Source: Hyphomonas atlantica corrig.
Lineage (GTDB): Bacteria; Pseudomonadota; Alphaproteobacteria; Caulobacterales; Hyphomonadaceae
Assembly: GCF_000682715.1 (NCBI RefSeq)
Contig: NZ_AWFH01000001.1
Span: forward strand, 62,001-126,000
Length of the DNA: 64,000 nucleotides
Direction: 5' to 3'
Part shown: in pieces, positions 19,346-27,350 of the stretch
Numbering within the stretch: the first letter of the stretch is position 1
How the letters are laid out: each line of letters starts with the position of its first letter
Program-made: the position numbers and the translations under genes
The notes under the pieces: generated by a model
What the model saw: the letters and a program-made list of their open reading frames with translations, nothing else
What the model was told of the DNA's origin: nothing
Database searches by the model: none

Positions 19346-19369
19346 ATAGCGTCACGATCGCAACGCTAT
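19346..19369. promoter_or_regulatory. Dyad-symmetric site ahead of the CDF exporter gene
   Basis: Arms ATAGCGT and ACGCTAT flank a central CGATCG; 20 of 24 positions are symmetric. The site ends 45 bases before the exporter start codon, in a gap of 91 bases. Position and symmetry suit a metal-responsive repressor or activator, but the regulator is not identified. Confidence 0.45.
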
Positions 19370-19414
19370 CACAGGCTGATTGACCCCTCCCCCAAGAGCC
19401 GCCACACAGATGGC

Positions 19415-20410
19415 ATGAGTGAACACGCCCATTCCCAAGCGCACGATCATGGTCACAATCATGGACATGGCCACGGTCATGACCATCACGATCATGACCA
19501 TCACGATCATGACCATCACGCGGATATGAGCAGCGCCGATTCCCGCCGGCGCGTTGCCATTGCCGGCCTGCTGACAGCGGCCTTCATGATCGCGGAAATC
19601 GTGGGCGGCGTCATTTCCGGCTCGCTGGCCCTGCTGGCTGATGCGGCGCACATGCTGACCGATGCAGGCTCCCTCGCGCTCGCCTGGGTCGGCTACAAGC
19701 TGGCAGACCGCCCGGCAGACCCGCAGCGCTCCTATGGCTTTGCCCGCATGAAGATCCTGGCCGCCTTCACCAATGGTATCCTCCTTGTCCTGCTCTCGCT
19801 CTGGATCGTGTGGGAAGCCATTCACCGCCTGCTGGAACCGGTCGAAGTGATGGGCAATGTGCTGATGGCCGTCGCGGTTGGCGGCCTGATCGTCAACATC
19901 ATCGCCTTCGCCATCCTGCATGGCGGCAGCAAAGAAGACCTGAACCTGCAGGGCGCGCTCTGGCATGTGGCCGGGGATTTGCTCGGCTCGGTCGCCGCCA
20001 TCGGCGCAGCGGTGATCATCATGACCACGGGCTGGATGGCTGCAGACCCGATCCTGTCAGTCCTCGTGGCCCTGCTGGTTCTGTTTGCGGGTGTGCGCAT
20101 TGCCCGTAAATCCGGTCATATCCTGCTGGAAGGCACCCCCGCCGGGCTGGACCCGGCAGAGATCAGCGCAGACCTCGCCAGCCTCGAAGGGGTCGTCTCG
20201 GTCGACCATCTTCACGCCTGGGCGCTGACCGAGCAAAAGCCCCTGATCACGCTGGAAGTGACCGCCGCCGACGGCGCCGATCCGGACCTGCTGCGCCGCG
20301 CGGTGAAAGACAGGCTGGCTGACCGGTTTCAGGTCTCCCACGCCACGGTAGAAGTCGTCTGCGCGGGCAATGACACGGCCTTGACCGCTGCCGGACAGTG
20401 TTCACATTGA
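19415..20410 (+). CDS. Cation diffusion facilitator, zinc-exporter type
   Basis: A 331-residue CDF transporter. The first 35 residues contain 17 histidines in His-Asp/His-Gly runs, a metal-collecting tail. Six transmembrane helices follow, with the metal-site pairs HMLTD and HVAGD in helices II and V, and a cytoplasmic C-terminal domain (about 225-315). It should exchange cytoplasmic Zn2+ (or a similar ion) for protons. An operator-like dyad lies upstream. The start at 19415 has no strong ribosome site. Confidence 0.93.
   Translation: MSEHAHSQAHDHGHNHGHGHGHDHHDHDHHDHDHHADMSSADSRRRVAIAGLLTAAFMIAEIVGGVISGSLALLADAAHMLTDAGSLALAWVGYKLADRPADPQRSYGFARMKILAAFTNGILLVLLSLWIVWEAIHRLLEPVEVMGNVLMAVAVGGLIVNIIAFAILHGGSKEDLNLQGALWHVAGDLLGSVAAIGAAVIIMTTGWMAADPILSVLVALLVLFAGVRIARKSGHILLEGTPAGLDPAEISADLASLEGVVSVDHLHAWALTEQKPLITLEVTAADGADPDLLRRAVKDRLADRFQVSHATVEVVCAGNDTALTAAGQCSH
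19481..19520 (+). repeat. In-gene 15-base tandem repeat in the His-rich segment
   Basis: The unit GACCATCACGATCAT occurs 2.7 times in tandem and encodes the HDH-rich part of the CDF protein. Because the unit is a multiple of three, copy changes would vary the His tail length without breaking the frame. Confidence 0.8.
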
Positions 20411-20496
20411 TATGAAGCCCGCAGCGCTTTAAGGCTCGGTCAATGCTCCCTATATGGCGGGCCGAACAACAAGAACAGATGGCGGAGCCTTCCGAA

Positions 20497-21465
20497 ATGG
20501 CTGACACGAAACACACCGAAATCCTGATCATCGGCTCCGGCCCGGCTGGCTGGACCGCCGCTGTCTATGGCGCGCGGGCGATGCGCGATGTGACCGTGGT
20601 GACCGGCATGCAGCCCGGCGGCCAACTGACCATCACGACAGAGGTTGAGAACTATCCCGGCTTCACCGAGATTCAGGGCCCTGAATTGATGGTGAAGATG
20701 CAGGAACACGCCGAAGCCATGGGCGCGACCGTGATCAATGACCATATCGCGGATGTTGATTTCTCCTCCCGGCCGTTCAAGGCTGTGGGCGAAAGCGGCA
20801 CCACCTACACCGCCGATTCCGTCGTCATTTCCACGGGCGCACAGGCCAAATGGCTGGGCATCCCGTCAGAGGAAAAATACAAGGGCTTCGGCGTCTCCGC
20901 CTGCGCCACCTGTGACGGCTTCTTCTATCGCGGCAAGGAAGTCCTCGTCGTCGGCGGCGGCAACACAGCTGTGGAAGAAGCGCTGTTCCTCACGAACTTC
21001 GCCTCCAAGGTCACGGTCGTACACCGCCGCGACGGCTTCCGCGCCGAGAAGATCTTGCAAGACCGCCTGTTCAAGAACCCGAAAGTCGAAGTGGTCTGGA
21101 ACACGGTTCTGGATGAAGTGCTCGGCGAAGGTGACCCGGCTGGCGTGACGGGCGCGCGCCTGAAGAATGTCGACACCGGCGAAACGACGGACATTCCGGT
21201 GCATGGTGTGTTCATCGCCATCGGCCACGCCCCGTCCACGGAACTGTTCAAGGGCAAGCTGGCCATGAAGGACAATGGCTATCTCATCACCGCGCCGGAT
21301 TCGACCGCCACCGAAATTCCCGGCGTCTTCGCCGCAGGTGACGTGACCGACGAGACCTATCGCCAGGCCGTCACCGCAGCCGGCATGGGCTGTATGGCCG
21401 CGCTGGAGGCCGAACGCTTCCTGTCGGAACAGGAAGCCCACGCCGAAGCCGTTGCTGCGGAGTAA
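20497..21465 (+). CDS. trxB: Thioredoxin reductase
   Basis: A 322-residue low-molecular-weight thioredoxin reductase. It shows the FAD-binding GSGPAG near the N-terminus, the redox-active CATC disulfide (about residue 138), the NADPH-binding GGGNTAVEEA and the C-terminal GVFAAGDV. It keeps thioredoxin reduced in the cytoplasm. I prefer the start at 20497 (GGCGGAG upstream, normal family length); an in-frame ATG at 20479 is possible. Confidence 0.95.
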   Translation: MADTKHTEILIIGSGPAGWTAAVYGARAMRDVTVVTGMQPGGQLTITTEVENYPGFTEIQGPELMVKMQEHAEAMGATVINDHIADVDFSSRPFKAVGESGTTYTADSVVISTGAQAKWLGIPSEEKYKGFGVSACATCDGFFYRGKEVLVVGGGNTAVEEALFLTNFASKVTVVHRRDGFRAEKILQDRLFKNPKVEVVWNTVLDEVLGEGDPAGVTGARLKNVDTGETTDIPVHGVFIAIGHAPSTELFKGKLAMKDNGYLITAPDSTATEIPGVFAAGDVTDETYRQAVTAAGMGCMAALEAERFLSEQEAHAEAVAAE

Positions 21466-21512
21466 ATTCACTCAGAATAGCGGTCTCAATGGGACCAACC
21501 TGCAAAACCTGT

Positions 21513-21542
21513 CGCCGCCGCGATCTGTACGCGGTGGCGGCG
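21513..21542 (+). terminator. GC-rich hairpin after trxB
   Basis: CGCCGCC pairs with GGCGGCG across an imperfect inner stem and a small loop. There is no T run, so termination here would be rho-assisted if it occurs. Confidence 0.35.
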
Positions 21543-21640
21543 ATATTCCCGCGCTATGATGAGCTGCTGCACCGAGCCGCATATTCGCGCGGAGCCCAAA
21601 CCCTAGTCTATAAACGGAAAAATGGTCAGCAATCCGCAAA

Positions 21641-21717
21641 TGGTGGTTCGGGGGAGACTTGAACTCCCGACCTCACGATTATGAGTCGTGCGCTCTAACC
21701 AGCTGAGCTACCGAACC
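21641..21717 (-). tRNA. tRNA with CAT anticodon (probably elongator tRNA-Met)
   Basis: A complete 77-base cloverleaf: acceptor GGTTCGG/CCGAACC, D arm TAGCTCAGCTGGTTAGAGC, anticodon loop CTCATAA closed by CACGA/TCGTG, a TTCAAGT T loop and an encoded CCA end. The fully paired first base excludes initiator tRNA. CAT also occurs in tRNA-Ile2 (lysidine-modified), which cannot be excluded by eye. Confidence 0.93.
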
Positions 21718-21774
21718 GATCGCATGTTGCGAAGCGCGCCTATTACACGCGGTTTCGCGCCTCTGCAACCATCT

Positions 21775-21795
21775 GACCTGCACGCGATGCAGGTC
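21775..21795. terminator. Hairpin at the 3' end of the triple-module protein gene
   Basis: GACCTGCA and TGCAGGTC form a perfect 8-bp stem with a 5-base loop, just past the stop of the minus-strand gene ending at 21806. No T tract follows. Confidence 0.35.
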
Positions 21796-21805
21796 GTTTG
21801 CGCCC

Positions 21806-23521
21806 TTACTGCACAGGCACCGCGCTGAAGCTGCGGCTCTCGCGCTGATCGCCAGCGGAATACCGGATATCCAGCGTGTCAAATGTGCCCACTTCAGGCG
21901 AGAATCGATGCTCTATGGTCGTTGTCAGACCGGGCGGAATTTCACCGCTGAAGTCGTTGTTCATAAGAACCACCGCATTCGCAGACCGAACCTCCTGCCC
22001 CCCATCATGCGTGCCTTCGGCCCGCCCGGCAGAGACTTTGACATAGGCGTCTGTCGTGTTGCGAACATCGGTACGGCACACTGGCTTCAGCGTGTCAGTG
22101 CACCCCATGAACGCGAACTCGACTCCTCCTGCTTCGAAATAGCCATCAGGCCCAAATACAGCGGTCGCATCCAGCGTTTTGATCTCCGGCATGGGACCAT
22201 CGCCGAGCGGCAGATCCCGATAGGACCTTGTAATACGGTTGCCATTTACCTCGATTGAAGCCCGATACTCCTGGAAGAAGGAGGACGGCTTCCGGAAATT
22301 GACGGTCCAGCCTGTCGTGATGCCGGGCGGAACCTCTCCGCGATTGTCTCCACTGATGTCAAGCTCGGGGAGAACCGACTCGATCGCCCGGCTGTTGTGA
22401 TCATAAGCCACGTCCGAACGGACGTTGATAACCGCCGTTTCTGACCCCGTATTGAGCAGGTCAAAGCGGCAGACAGGCGCGTCCGGATTGCTACATCCCA
22501 GGAAATGAAACTGCACGCCCGAAACAGAGAAGGCACGGTCCGGATAAGTCGGATCGATCGCGCGCATCTGGCGCACCTGCACATCCCGGCCACCGCGCAC
22601 CGCCACGTCGCGGAATGTCTTCTTGTAGGACACATTTTCCACATGCAGGTCAAAGGTCAGATACTGGAGAATGTTTGCTGTACGCCCGAAGGTGAAGTCG
22701 ATCTGAGACGCCTCGAGTGACGGCACATTCCAGGTGTAGTGACTGGATGCACGAACATTGCGCCGCGTATCCCTCATCCATCGACTATGCTCATCAACGG
22801 CCCAGACGCTGCGCGTGAACAGGTGTTTCTCGTCGGGCGTCGTGTTCGTCACCGACAAGACGCAGTTCAGCTTTTCTGAATTCTCACACCCTTCAAACTC
22901 GAACAGCAGACCATCAAACTCAAACTGCGCATTCGGGATAGCGGCCACCTGATTGGCGGCGGCCGTCTGAGCCGACAATTGCTGAATGCGCGTGGCGAGG
23001 ATCTGGTTGTGCGGGTCCAGCTCCTGCGCCTTGCGGTAGGTGGCTAGCGCCTTCTCTGGATCGGAGGGAACGAGAATGTCGCCCGCGCTGCGCAGAAGGC
23101 TGGCACGATCTCGCTCGGGAATAGGGTCTGCATCGCCAGAGGTCAGCTCCGCCATCGTTACAAGTTCATCAGCCGCCGCCTCTGTCTGGCCAGATAGGGC
23201 GAGGAATTTGGCGTCATTGAAAGTGGGGTCTTCAGATGCCAGCAACGAGGTCAGCGCGGCTTCGTAATTGTTCCTTTCGTCCCCGGAGAAATCGGTTCCC
23301 TGAGCCTGCGCATTTGTCAGCGCCGCGCTGACGGACGCCTGCACCACAGAGACGATACGTTCTTCGCTAAGACGCATCTGCTCCTGAACGTCTGCGCGCG
23401 TGGCGGGCGCAAGATCTGGAAACAGGCGGGCACGAACCTCGTCGTTCACATAAACGACGATACCAATAACAGCCGAGATGAATCCGACGATGAGCGCTAT
23501 GCGACCAAACCATTTTCCCAT
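21806..23521 (-). CDS. Membrane-anchored protein with three 131-residue Cys-pair modules
   Basis: A 571-residue protein of unknown function. Residues 7-25 form an N-terminal membrane anchor, and a helical TPR-like part spans about 85-190. The remainder consists of three modules at about 200-310, 331-440 and 461-571. Each begins with an F-x-F-x-G-C pattern and has a C-x7-C pair (C212/C220, C343/C351, C474/C482), spaced by exactly 131 residues. Modules 2 and 3 share E-[VI]-PPG-[IL]-TT. Paired cysteines and beta-rich sequence suggest disulfide-stabilised sandwich domains in the periplasm. The start follows GGGGAG. No neighbour hints at a role. Confidence 0.8.
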   Translation of the reverse strand: MGKWFGRIALIVGFISAVIGIVVYVNDEVRARLFPDLAPATRADVQEQMRLSEERIVSVVQASVSAALTNAQAQGTDFSGDERNNYEAALTSLLASEDPTFNDAKFLALSGQTEAAADELVTMAELTSGDADPIPERDRASLLRSAGDILVPSDPEKALATYRKAQELDPHNQILATRIQQLSAQTAAANQVAAIPNAQFEFDGLLFEFEGCENSEKLNCVLSVTNTTPDEKHLFTRSVWAVDEHSRWMRDTRRNVRASSHYTWNVPSLEASQIDFTFGRTANILQYLTFDLHVENVSYKKTFRDVAVRGGRDVQVRQMRAIDPTYPDRAFSVSGVQFHFLGCSNPDAPVCRFDLLNTGSETAVINVRSDVAYDHNSRAIESVLPELDISGDNRGEVPPGITTGWTVNFRKPSSFFQEYRASIEVNGNRITRSYRDLPLGDGPMPEIKTLDATAVFGPDGYFEAGGVEFAFMGCTDTLKPVCRTDVRNTTDAYVKVSAGRAEGTHDGGQEVRSANAVVLMNNDFSGEIPPGLTTTIEHRFSPEVGTFDTLDIRYSAGDQRESRSFSAVPVQ

Positions 23522-23610
23522 GCGTGTCTCCCCACTTGAAATTGTCTTGCCTCAAGTGAGAGCGAAATCTTCGCGCAATTTCAACCCTGAATGCCGAATT
23601 GTGTAGACTT

Positions 23611-23991
23611 TCAGGCTTCGTCGTTCTCGCGGCTTCCAAAGCCGGAAAGCCAGAGCGCGGCGATAAAGGCCCCCTTCATACGGGGCAACAGGATCAGCAC
23701 CGCGCCGGTTACCGCGATGATTGCGATGGGAAGGCTGGTCCAGAGGGGAAGATGGCCGAATGAGACGAAGAAGGTGATGGCCACAAGGAAAGGCCCGAGC
23801 GAGAGCACGGTGAGCCAGGCAGGCCCATCATCCGCCCGGACATGTCCCAGTGGCTCGCCACATTCATCGCAAGTCTCCACTTGTTTCAGATAGGCGCGAA
23901 AGAGACGCCCCTTCCCGCAGCGCGGACACCGAAACCGCAGGCCGCGCCCGACTGCGATCAGCAGGCCTGGCTTGTCGTCCGGCAATGGCAT
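23611..23991 (-). CDS. DUF983 family zinc-ribbon membrane protein
   Basis: A 126-residue protein with the DUF983 layout: an N-terminal CPRCGKG and CDECGE pair forming a zinc ribbon, then two transmembrane helices (about 58-80 and 84-103). The function of the family is not established. It starts 8 bases after the stop of the hybrid histidine kinase gene, so the two are likely co-transcribed and translationally coupled. Confidence 0.88.
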   Translation of the reverse strand: MPLPDDKPGLLIAVGRGLRFRCPRCGKGRLFRAYLKQVETCDECGEPLGHVRADDGPAWLTVLSLGPFLVAITFFVSFGHLPLWTSLPIAIIAVTGAVLILLPRMKGAFIAALWLSGFGSRENDEA

Positions 23992-23999
23992 GTCTCCGC

Positions 24000-25703
24000 T
24001 CAGGCCCGTTGCAATTCAGTTGCCTCAGCGGCTGCCGCCTTGTCCGCGAGCAGGATGTCGACCAGCGTCGCCACAAGCGCGCGGGGCCGGATCGGCTTTT
24101 CAATGATGGTCGTGAACCCGGCGCGCTGGCAGGCGAGTCGCCGCTCGGGACTGACATCAGCTGTCACCGCAATGATCGGAGCCAAGGCGTTTGGCCCCTT
24201 GCTGTCGCGAAGTGTCGCCAGCACGTCGTCGCCTGTCGCGCCCGGCAGGTGAATGTCTGTCAGGATGGCCTGATACGTATTCTCGGTTGCCTTGGCGATG
24301 GCATCCTCTGCGGTTTGCACCGAGTCTACCTGCCACCCCGCAGCGGAGAGCGCACGCGTGACAACAAGGGCGCTGACCGCATGGTCTTCGGCCAGCAGGA
24401 TGCGGCCCAGCTCGAACGCCCGCATCCGGGGCTTTGGCGGCGCACCTGTCACGGCAAGGCGTGGTCCTGCCCGTTTCACGGGTATAGTGACGGTAAACAC
24501 CGAGCCACCGTCCGGATTGTCTGCGAGGAGGACCTCCCCTTCCATGCGGCGGGCAAGGCCCTTCGCGATCGACAGGCCGAGCCCGGATCCGCCATGCGTT
24601 GAAGCGGTCGAGGGCCTGGCCTGTTCAAAGGCTTCGAACAGGCGCGCCTTGTCAGCATCGGAGATACCGCAGCCTGTGTCTTCCACCGTCATGCGAAGCT
24701 TCAGGCTTCCGGCGGCTTCAAAGGTCGACAATTCAACGCCGATATAGCCACGCTCGGTGAATTTCAGCGCGTTGCTCATCAGATTGAACAGGATCTGACG
24801 CAGGCGCATCGCGTCGCCCTCAAGGCGAATGTTCGGCTCCCCGACAACACGAATGCGCAGGTCCAGACGCTTCCCGGCGATGCGGGAGTGCCACAGGTCG
24901 CGGGCTTCATTGGCAAAGGCGCCAAGCTCGAACGGCGCGCTGTTGATCGACAGCTTTCCGGCTTCCAAGCGTGACAAATCCAGAAGATCGCTGAGCAACC
25001 GGTCAAGGTGATGCCCGCTTTCGGAAATGGTGCGCGCCAGTCGTTTCGGCTCAGATCCATTCACGCTGTCCTGCAACAGGTCGGCAACTCCGAGAATGCC
25101 GGTGAGCGGCGTGCGGATCTCGTGCCCGACAAAGGACAGGAACTGCGCCTTTTCCTGCTCAAAGGTCCCTGCTTCGCCCTGTTTCTGCTGAAGGCGCTTG
25201 TGTGCAACCTGAAGCGCCCTCGCCCGGGCCGTGTTTTCCTTGGCGATGGCAGACAGAAGTGATGCGGGGCTTATCAGGCCGAAATATTTGCCTTCGGCCA
25301 ATACGATCACACCATCGGTCAGCGCTGTGTTCGACATTTCCGAAGCGATCTTGGCAACCAGGCCAACCGGCGTGCCTGCTTCACTCATGACCGGTTGCTC
25401 GACCATGATGCTGGTAACCGGAGACGAGCTGTTGGCCTCCCTGAGACTGACGGTGGCCAGCGCCTCCAGAACGGCCCGGCGCGTGACCATGCCCAACGCC
25501 GCACCATCACTGACGATCGGCACAGCAAACAGGTCCGGATTGGCCAGGAACCGGGTGACTAACCCGGATATTGTGGCAGCGGTCGGAATGGGCCGCACAG
25601 CGACCGCGATGTCTTCTACTCGTACCGGCATAGAGGCGGCGGGGTCCTTGAACAGGTTAAGAAGCCACCTTGCGCCATAAACCTTTACGCGCGGCAAACA
25701 CAT
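24000..25703 (-). CDS. CBS-domain hybrid histidine kinase
   Basis: A 567-residue soluble hybrid kinase. Two CBS-like segments occupy about 25-155, a coiled-coil region 155-185, and HisKA around H194 (FVGHEIRTPL). The HATPase domain has NLMSNALKF, DTGCGIS and GSGLGLSI. A receiver domain (about 430-550) carries the phospho-acceptor Asp in ILTDIHLP. No membrane segment is present, so it probably senses a cytoplasmic adenosyl ligand or energy state through the CBS pair. No separate output regulator lies nearby. The start could also be the ATG at 25631. It is coupled to the DUF983 gene. Confidence 0.87.
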   Translation of the reverse strand: MCLPRVKVYGARWLLNLFKDPAASMPVRVEDIAVAVRPIPTAATISGLVTRFLANPDLFAVPIVSDGAALGMVTRRAVLEALATVSLREANSSSPVTSIMVEQPVMSEAGTPVGLVAKIASEMSNTALTDGVIVLAEGKYFGLISPASLLSAIAKENTARARALQVAHKRLQQKQGEAGTFEQEKAQFLSFVGHEIRTPLTGILGVADLLQDSVNGSEPKRLARTISESGHHLDRLLSDLLDLSRLEAGKLSINSAPFELGAFANEARDLWHSRIAGKRLDLRIRVVGEPNIRLEGDAMRLRQILFNLMSNALKFTERGYIGVELSTFEAAGSLKLRMTVEDTGCGISDADKARLFEAFEQARPSTASTHGGSGLGLSIAKGLARRMEGEVLLADNPDGGSVFTVTIPVKRAGPRLAVTGAPPKPRMRAFELGRILLAEDHAVSALVVTRALSAAGWQVDSVQTAEDAIAKATENTYQAILTDIHLPGATGDDVLATLRDSKGPNALAPIIAVTADVSPERRLACQRAGFTTIIEKPIRPRALVATLVDILLADKAAAAEATELQRA

Positions 25704-25718
25704 GCCTAACGAAAGATA

Positions 25719-25748
25719 AACGCCCGGACCTGAACAGGACCGGGCGTT
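25719..25748 (-). terminator. Long hairpin terminator after the ClpP-like gene
   Basis: AACGCCCGG pairs with CCGGGCGTT; an inner CCTG/CAGG stem extends it after one A-A mismatch. On the minus strand it is followed by a T-rich stretch. It lies about 30 bases past the clpP-like stop and just before the histidine kinase start. Confidence 0.6.
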
Positions 25749-25779
25749 AAATGTCTTTGAGTGTCAGCGCGATGAACGC

Positions 25780-26379
25780 TTACTTGATGTCGCTGCGGTG
25801 ATTCACGATCTGGCCAACCAGCCCGTAATCGACCGCTTCCTGTGCGCTCATCCAGAAGTCACGATCTGTGTCTTCCTTGATCTGCTCCAGCGACTTGCCA
25901 GTCGCCGCCGCGAAGATCTTGTTGAGACGTTCGCGCATCTTGATGATCTCGCGGGCCTGGATTTCAACATCCGTGGCCTGACCGCCAACACCGCCCCGCG
26001 GTTCATGAAGCAGGAAGCGTGTATTCGGCAGGCAGTAGCGGTTTTCCTTCTTGGCTGCCGAGTAGATCAGCGCGCCGGCAGAGGCGACCCAGCCTGTGCC
26101 GAGGATTTTCACCGGAGCTTCGACGAATTTGATCATGTCGTGGATCATGTCGCCGCTTTCGACATGGCCGCCCGGAGAGGACAGGACCAGCAGGATTGGC
26201 TCCTTGCTTTCCGAGGACAGGGCCAGAAGGCGCTGGCTGACCCGGCGCGCGGCGTGGAAATCGATGCCGCCGGTCAGCAGGATCGTACGGGCCTTGAACA
26301 GCGCTTCCTCAAGGAAGGCATTCGGCTCGGTCTGGGTCTTTTCGTCTGTCTCGTCATCGAGGCGGTGCAAAAGGTTCAT
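25780..26379 (-). CDS. Divergent ClpP-family serine protease subunit
   Basis: A 199-residue ClpP-like protein. The catalytic residues appear intact: S100 in VASAG, H125 in LLHEP and an Asp in DTDRD (about 174). The Ser and His blocks differ from canonical ClpP (usually ASMG and IHQP), so this is a paralogue, not the main ClpP. The N-terminal LTGGIDFHAARRV replaces the usual axial-loop sequence, which may change its ATPase partner. No clpX or clpA is adjacent. Confidence 0.87.
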   Translation of the reverse strand: MNLLHRLDDETDEKTQTEPNAFLEEALFKARTILLTGGIDFHAARRVSQRLLALSSESKEPILLVLSSPGGHVESGDMIHDMIKFVEAPVKILGTGWVASAGALIYSAAKKENRYCLPNTRFLLHEPRGGVGGQATDVEIQAREIIKMRERLNKIFAAATGKSLEQIKEDTDRDFWMSAQEAVDYGLVGQIVNHRSDIK

Positions 26380-26606
26380 GAGAACTCCGAAAGCGGGAAA
26401 TCTTGTTGGCTCTATAGGTGAGGCGCGCTGCCCGCCGGGTCAAGGCGCTGAAAGCCTTTTGCCGAGGACGCCTCGTGAATTTTTCCAAATCTTTTGCAGC
26501 GCGTCGGAAAAATTGAAATCTCGTCACCCTTAGCTTGACCGTCACGAAACCTTTAAATAACTACCAATATTAGGATTTTGTTTACTTGGGGGACGAGACG
26601 CTCAAC

Positions 26607-27350
26607 ATGGTTTCGAGCATCACTACACAACAAATCGGCCGTCCGACGGCTACCGAGGCGACGATTTCAGAGCGCTCGGTTGCCAAGGCTCTGATCGCAA
26701 TCACGCTGTTTCTGGTGTCTGCGCATATTGCGGCACTCATCCTAAAATATGGACTTGGACGCGAGCACGCCTTCGGCTTTGTCGGCACGTTCCATATGGA
26801 CGGAGAAATGAATGTTCCGTCTTTTATGTCTTCCTTGCTTCTGTTTTCGACGGCGATGATGGCTTTCTTCACCGCAGCCGTGACACCGGGCGATCGTCGG
26901 AGCAAACTACCCTGGCTCACCGTTGGCCTGGTGTTCGTCCTGCTCAGCTTCGATGAAAACATCCGCATCCATGAGCGCATAACCAATTCCATGCGCGCAA
27001 TCCTGCCCGAAGGTTTCATGCCTTATACGGGATTTGAAATCCCCTATCTCATTGTCATGGGCATCATCGGTCTGTTCATGATCAGGTGGTATTTGAACCT
27101 GGACCGGTCCAGCCAGCTCCTGTTCGCCCTGTCCGGGTTTATCTTTGTGTGCGGCGCGGTTGGGCTGGAGCAGGTCGCGTCGGTCTACTACGATGCAAAT
27201 GGTCTGGCACGCGCGGGAGAAGCGACGCTTGTCGGCGACGTTTTTGTGCTCATCGAAGAAACTTGCGAGATTGCTGGTGTCTCCCTGTTCCTCTACGCGA
27301 TGGTACGCCGCCTCGGCGGCATTAAGCTGGCTTCAGCCGACACGATCTAG
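26607..27350 (+). CDS. Six-helix membrane protein with buried acidic/His motifs
   Basis: A 247-residue integral membrane protein of unknown function with about six helices (near 32-50, 70-92, 105-120, 145-165, 172-195 and 215-235). Conserved-looking polar clusters sit at helix ends: [10 protein letters not shown] (about 119-128) and IEETCEIAG near the C-terminus. Such Asp/Glu/His pairs could bind metal or act in hydrolysis, but that is speculation. I start it at the ATG at 26607; a TTG start at 26586 is possible. The stop shares a CTAG tetramer with convergent recQ. Confidence 0.7.
   Translation: MVSSITTQQIGRPTATEATISERSVAKALIAITLFLVSAHIAALILKYGLGREHAFGFVGTFHMDGEMNVPSFMSSLLLFSTAMMAFFTAAVTPGDRRSKLPWLTVGLVFVLLSFDENIRIHERITNSMRAILPEGFMPYTGFEIPYLIVMGIIGLFMIRWYLNLDRSSQLLFALSGFIFVCGAVGLEQVASVYYDANGLARAGEATLVGDVFVLIEETCEIAGVSLFLYAMVRRLGGIKLASADTI

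Noticed and set aside
19481-19520. Tandem repeat considered as a CRISPR or minisatellite
   Set aside because: It is in-frame coding sequence for the His-rich tail of the CDF exporter; no spacers exist.
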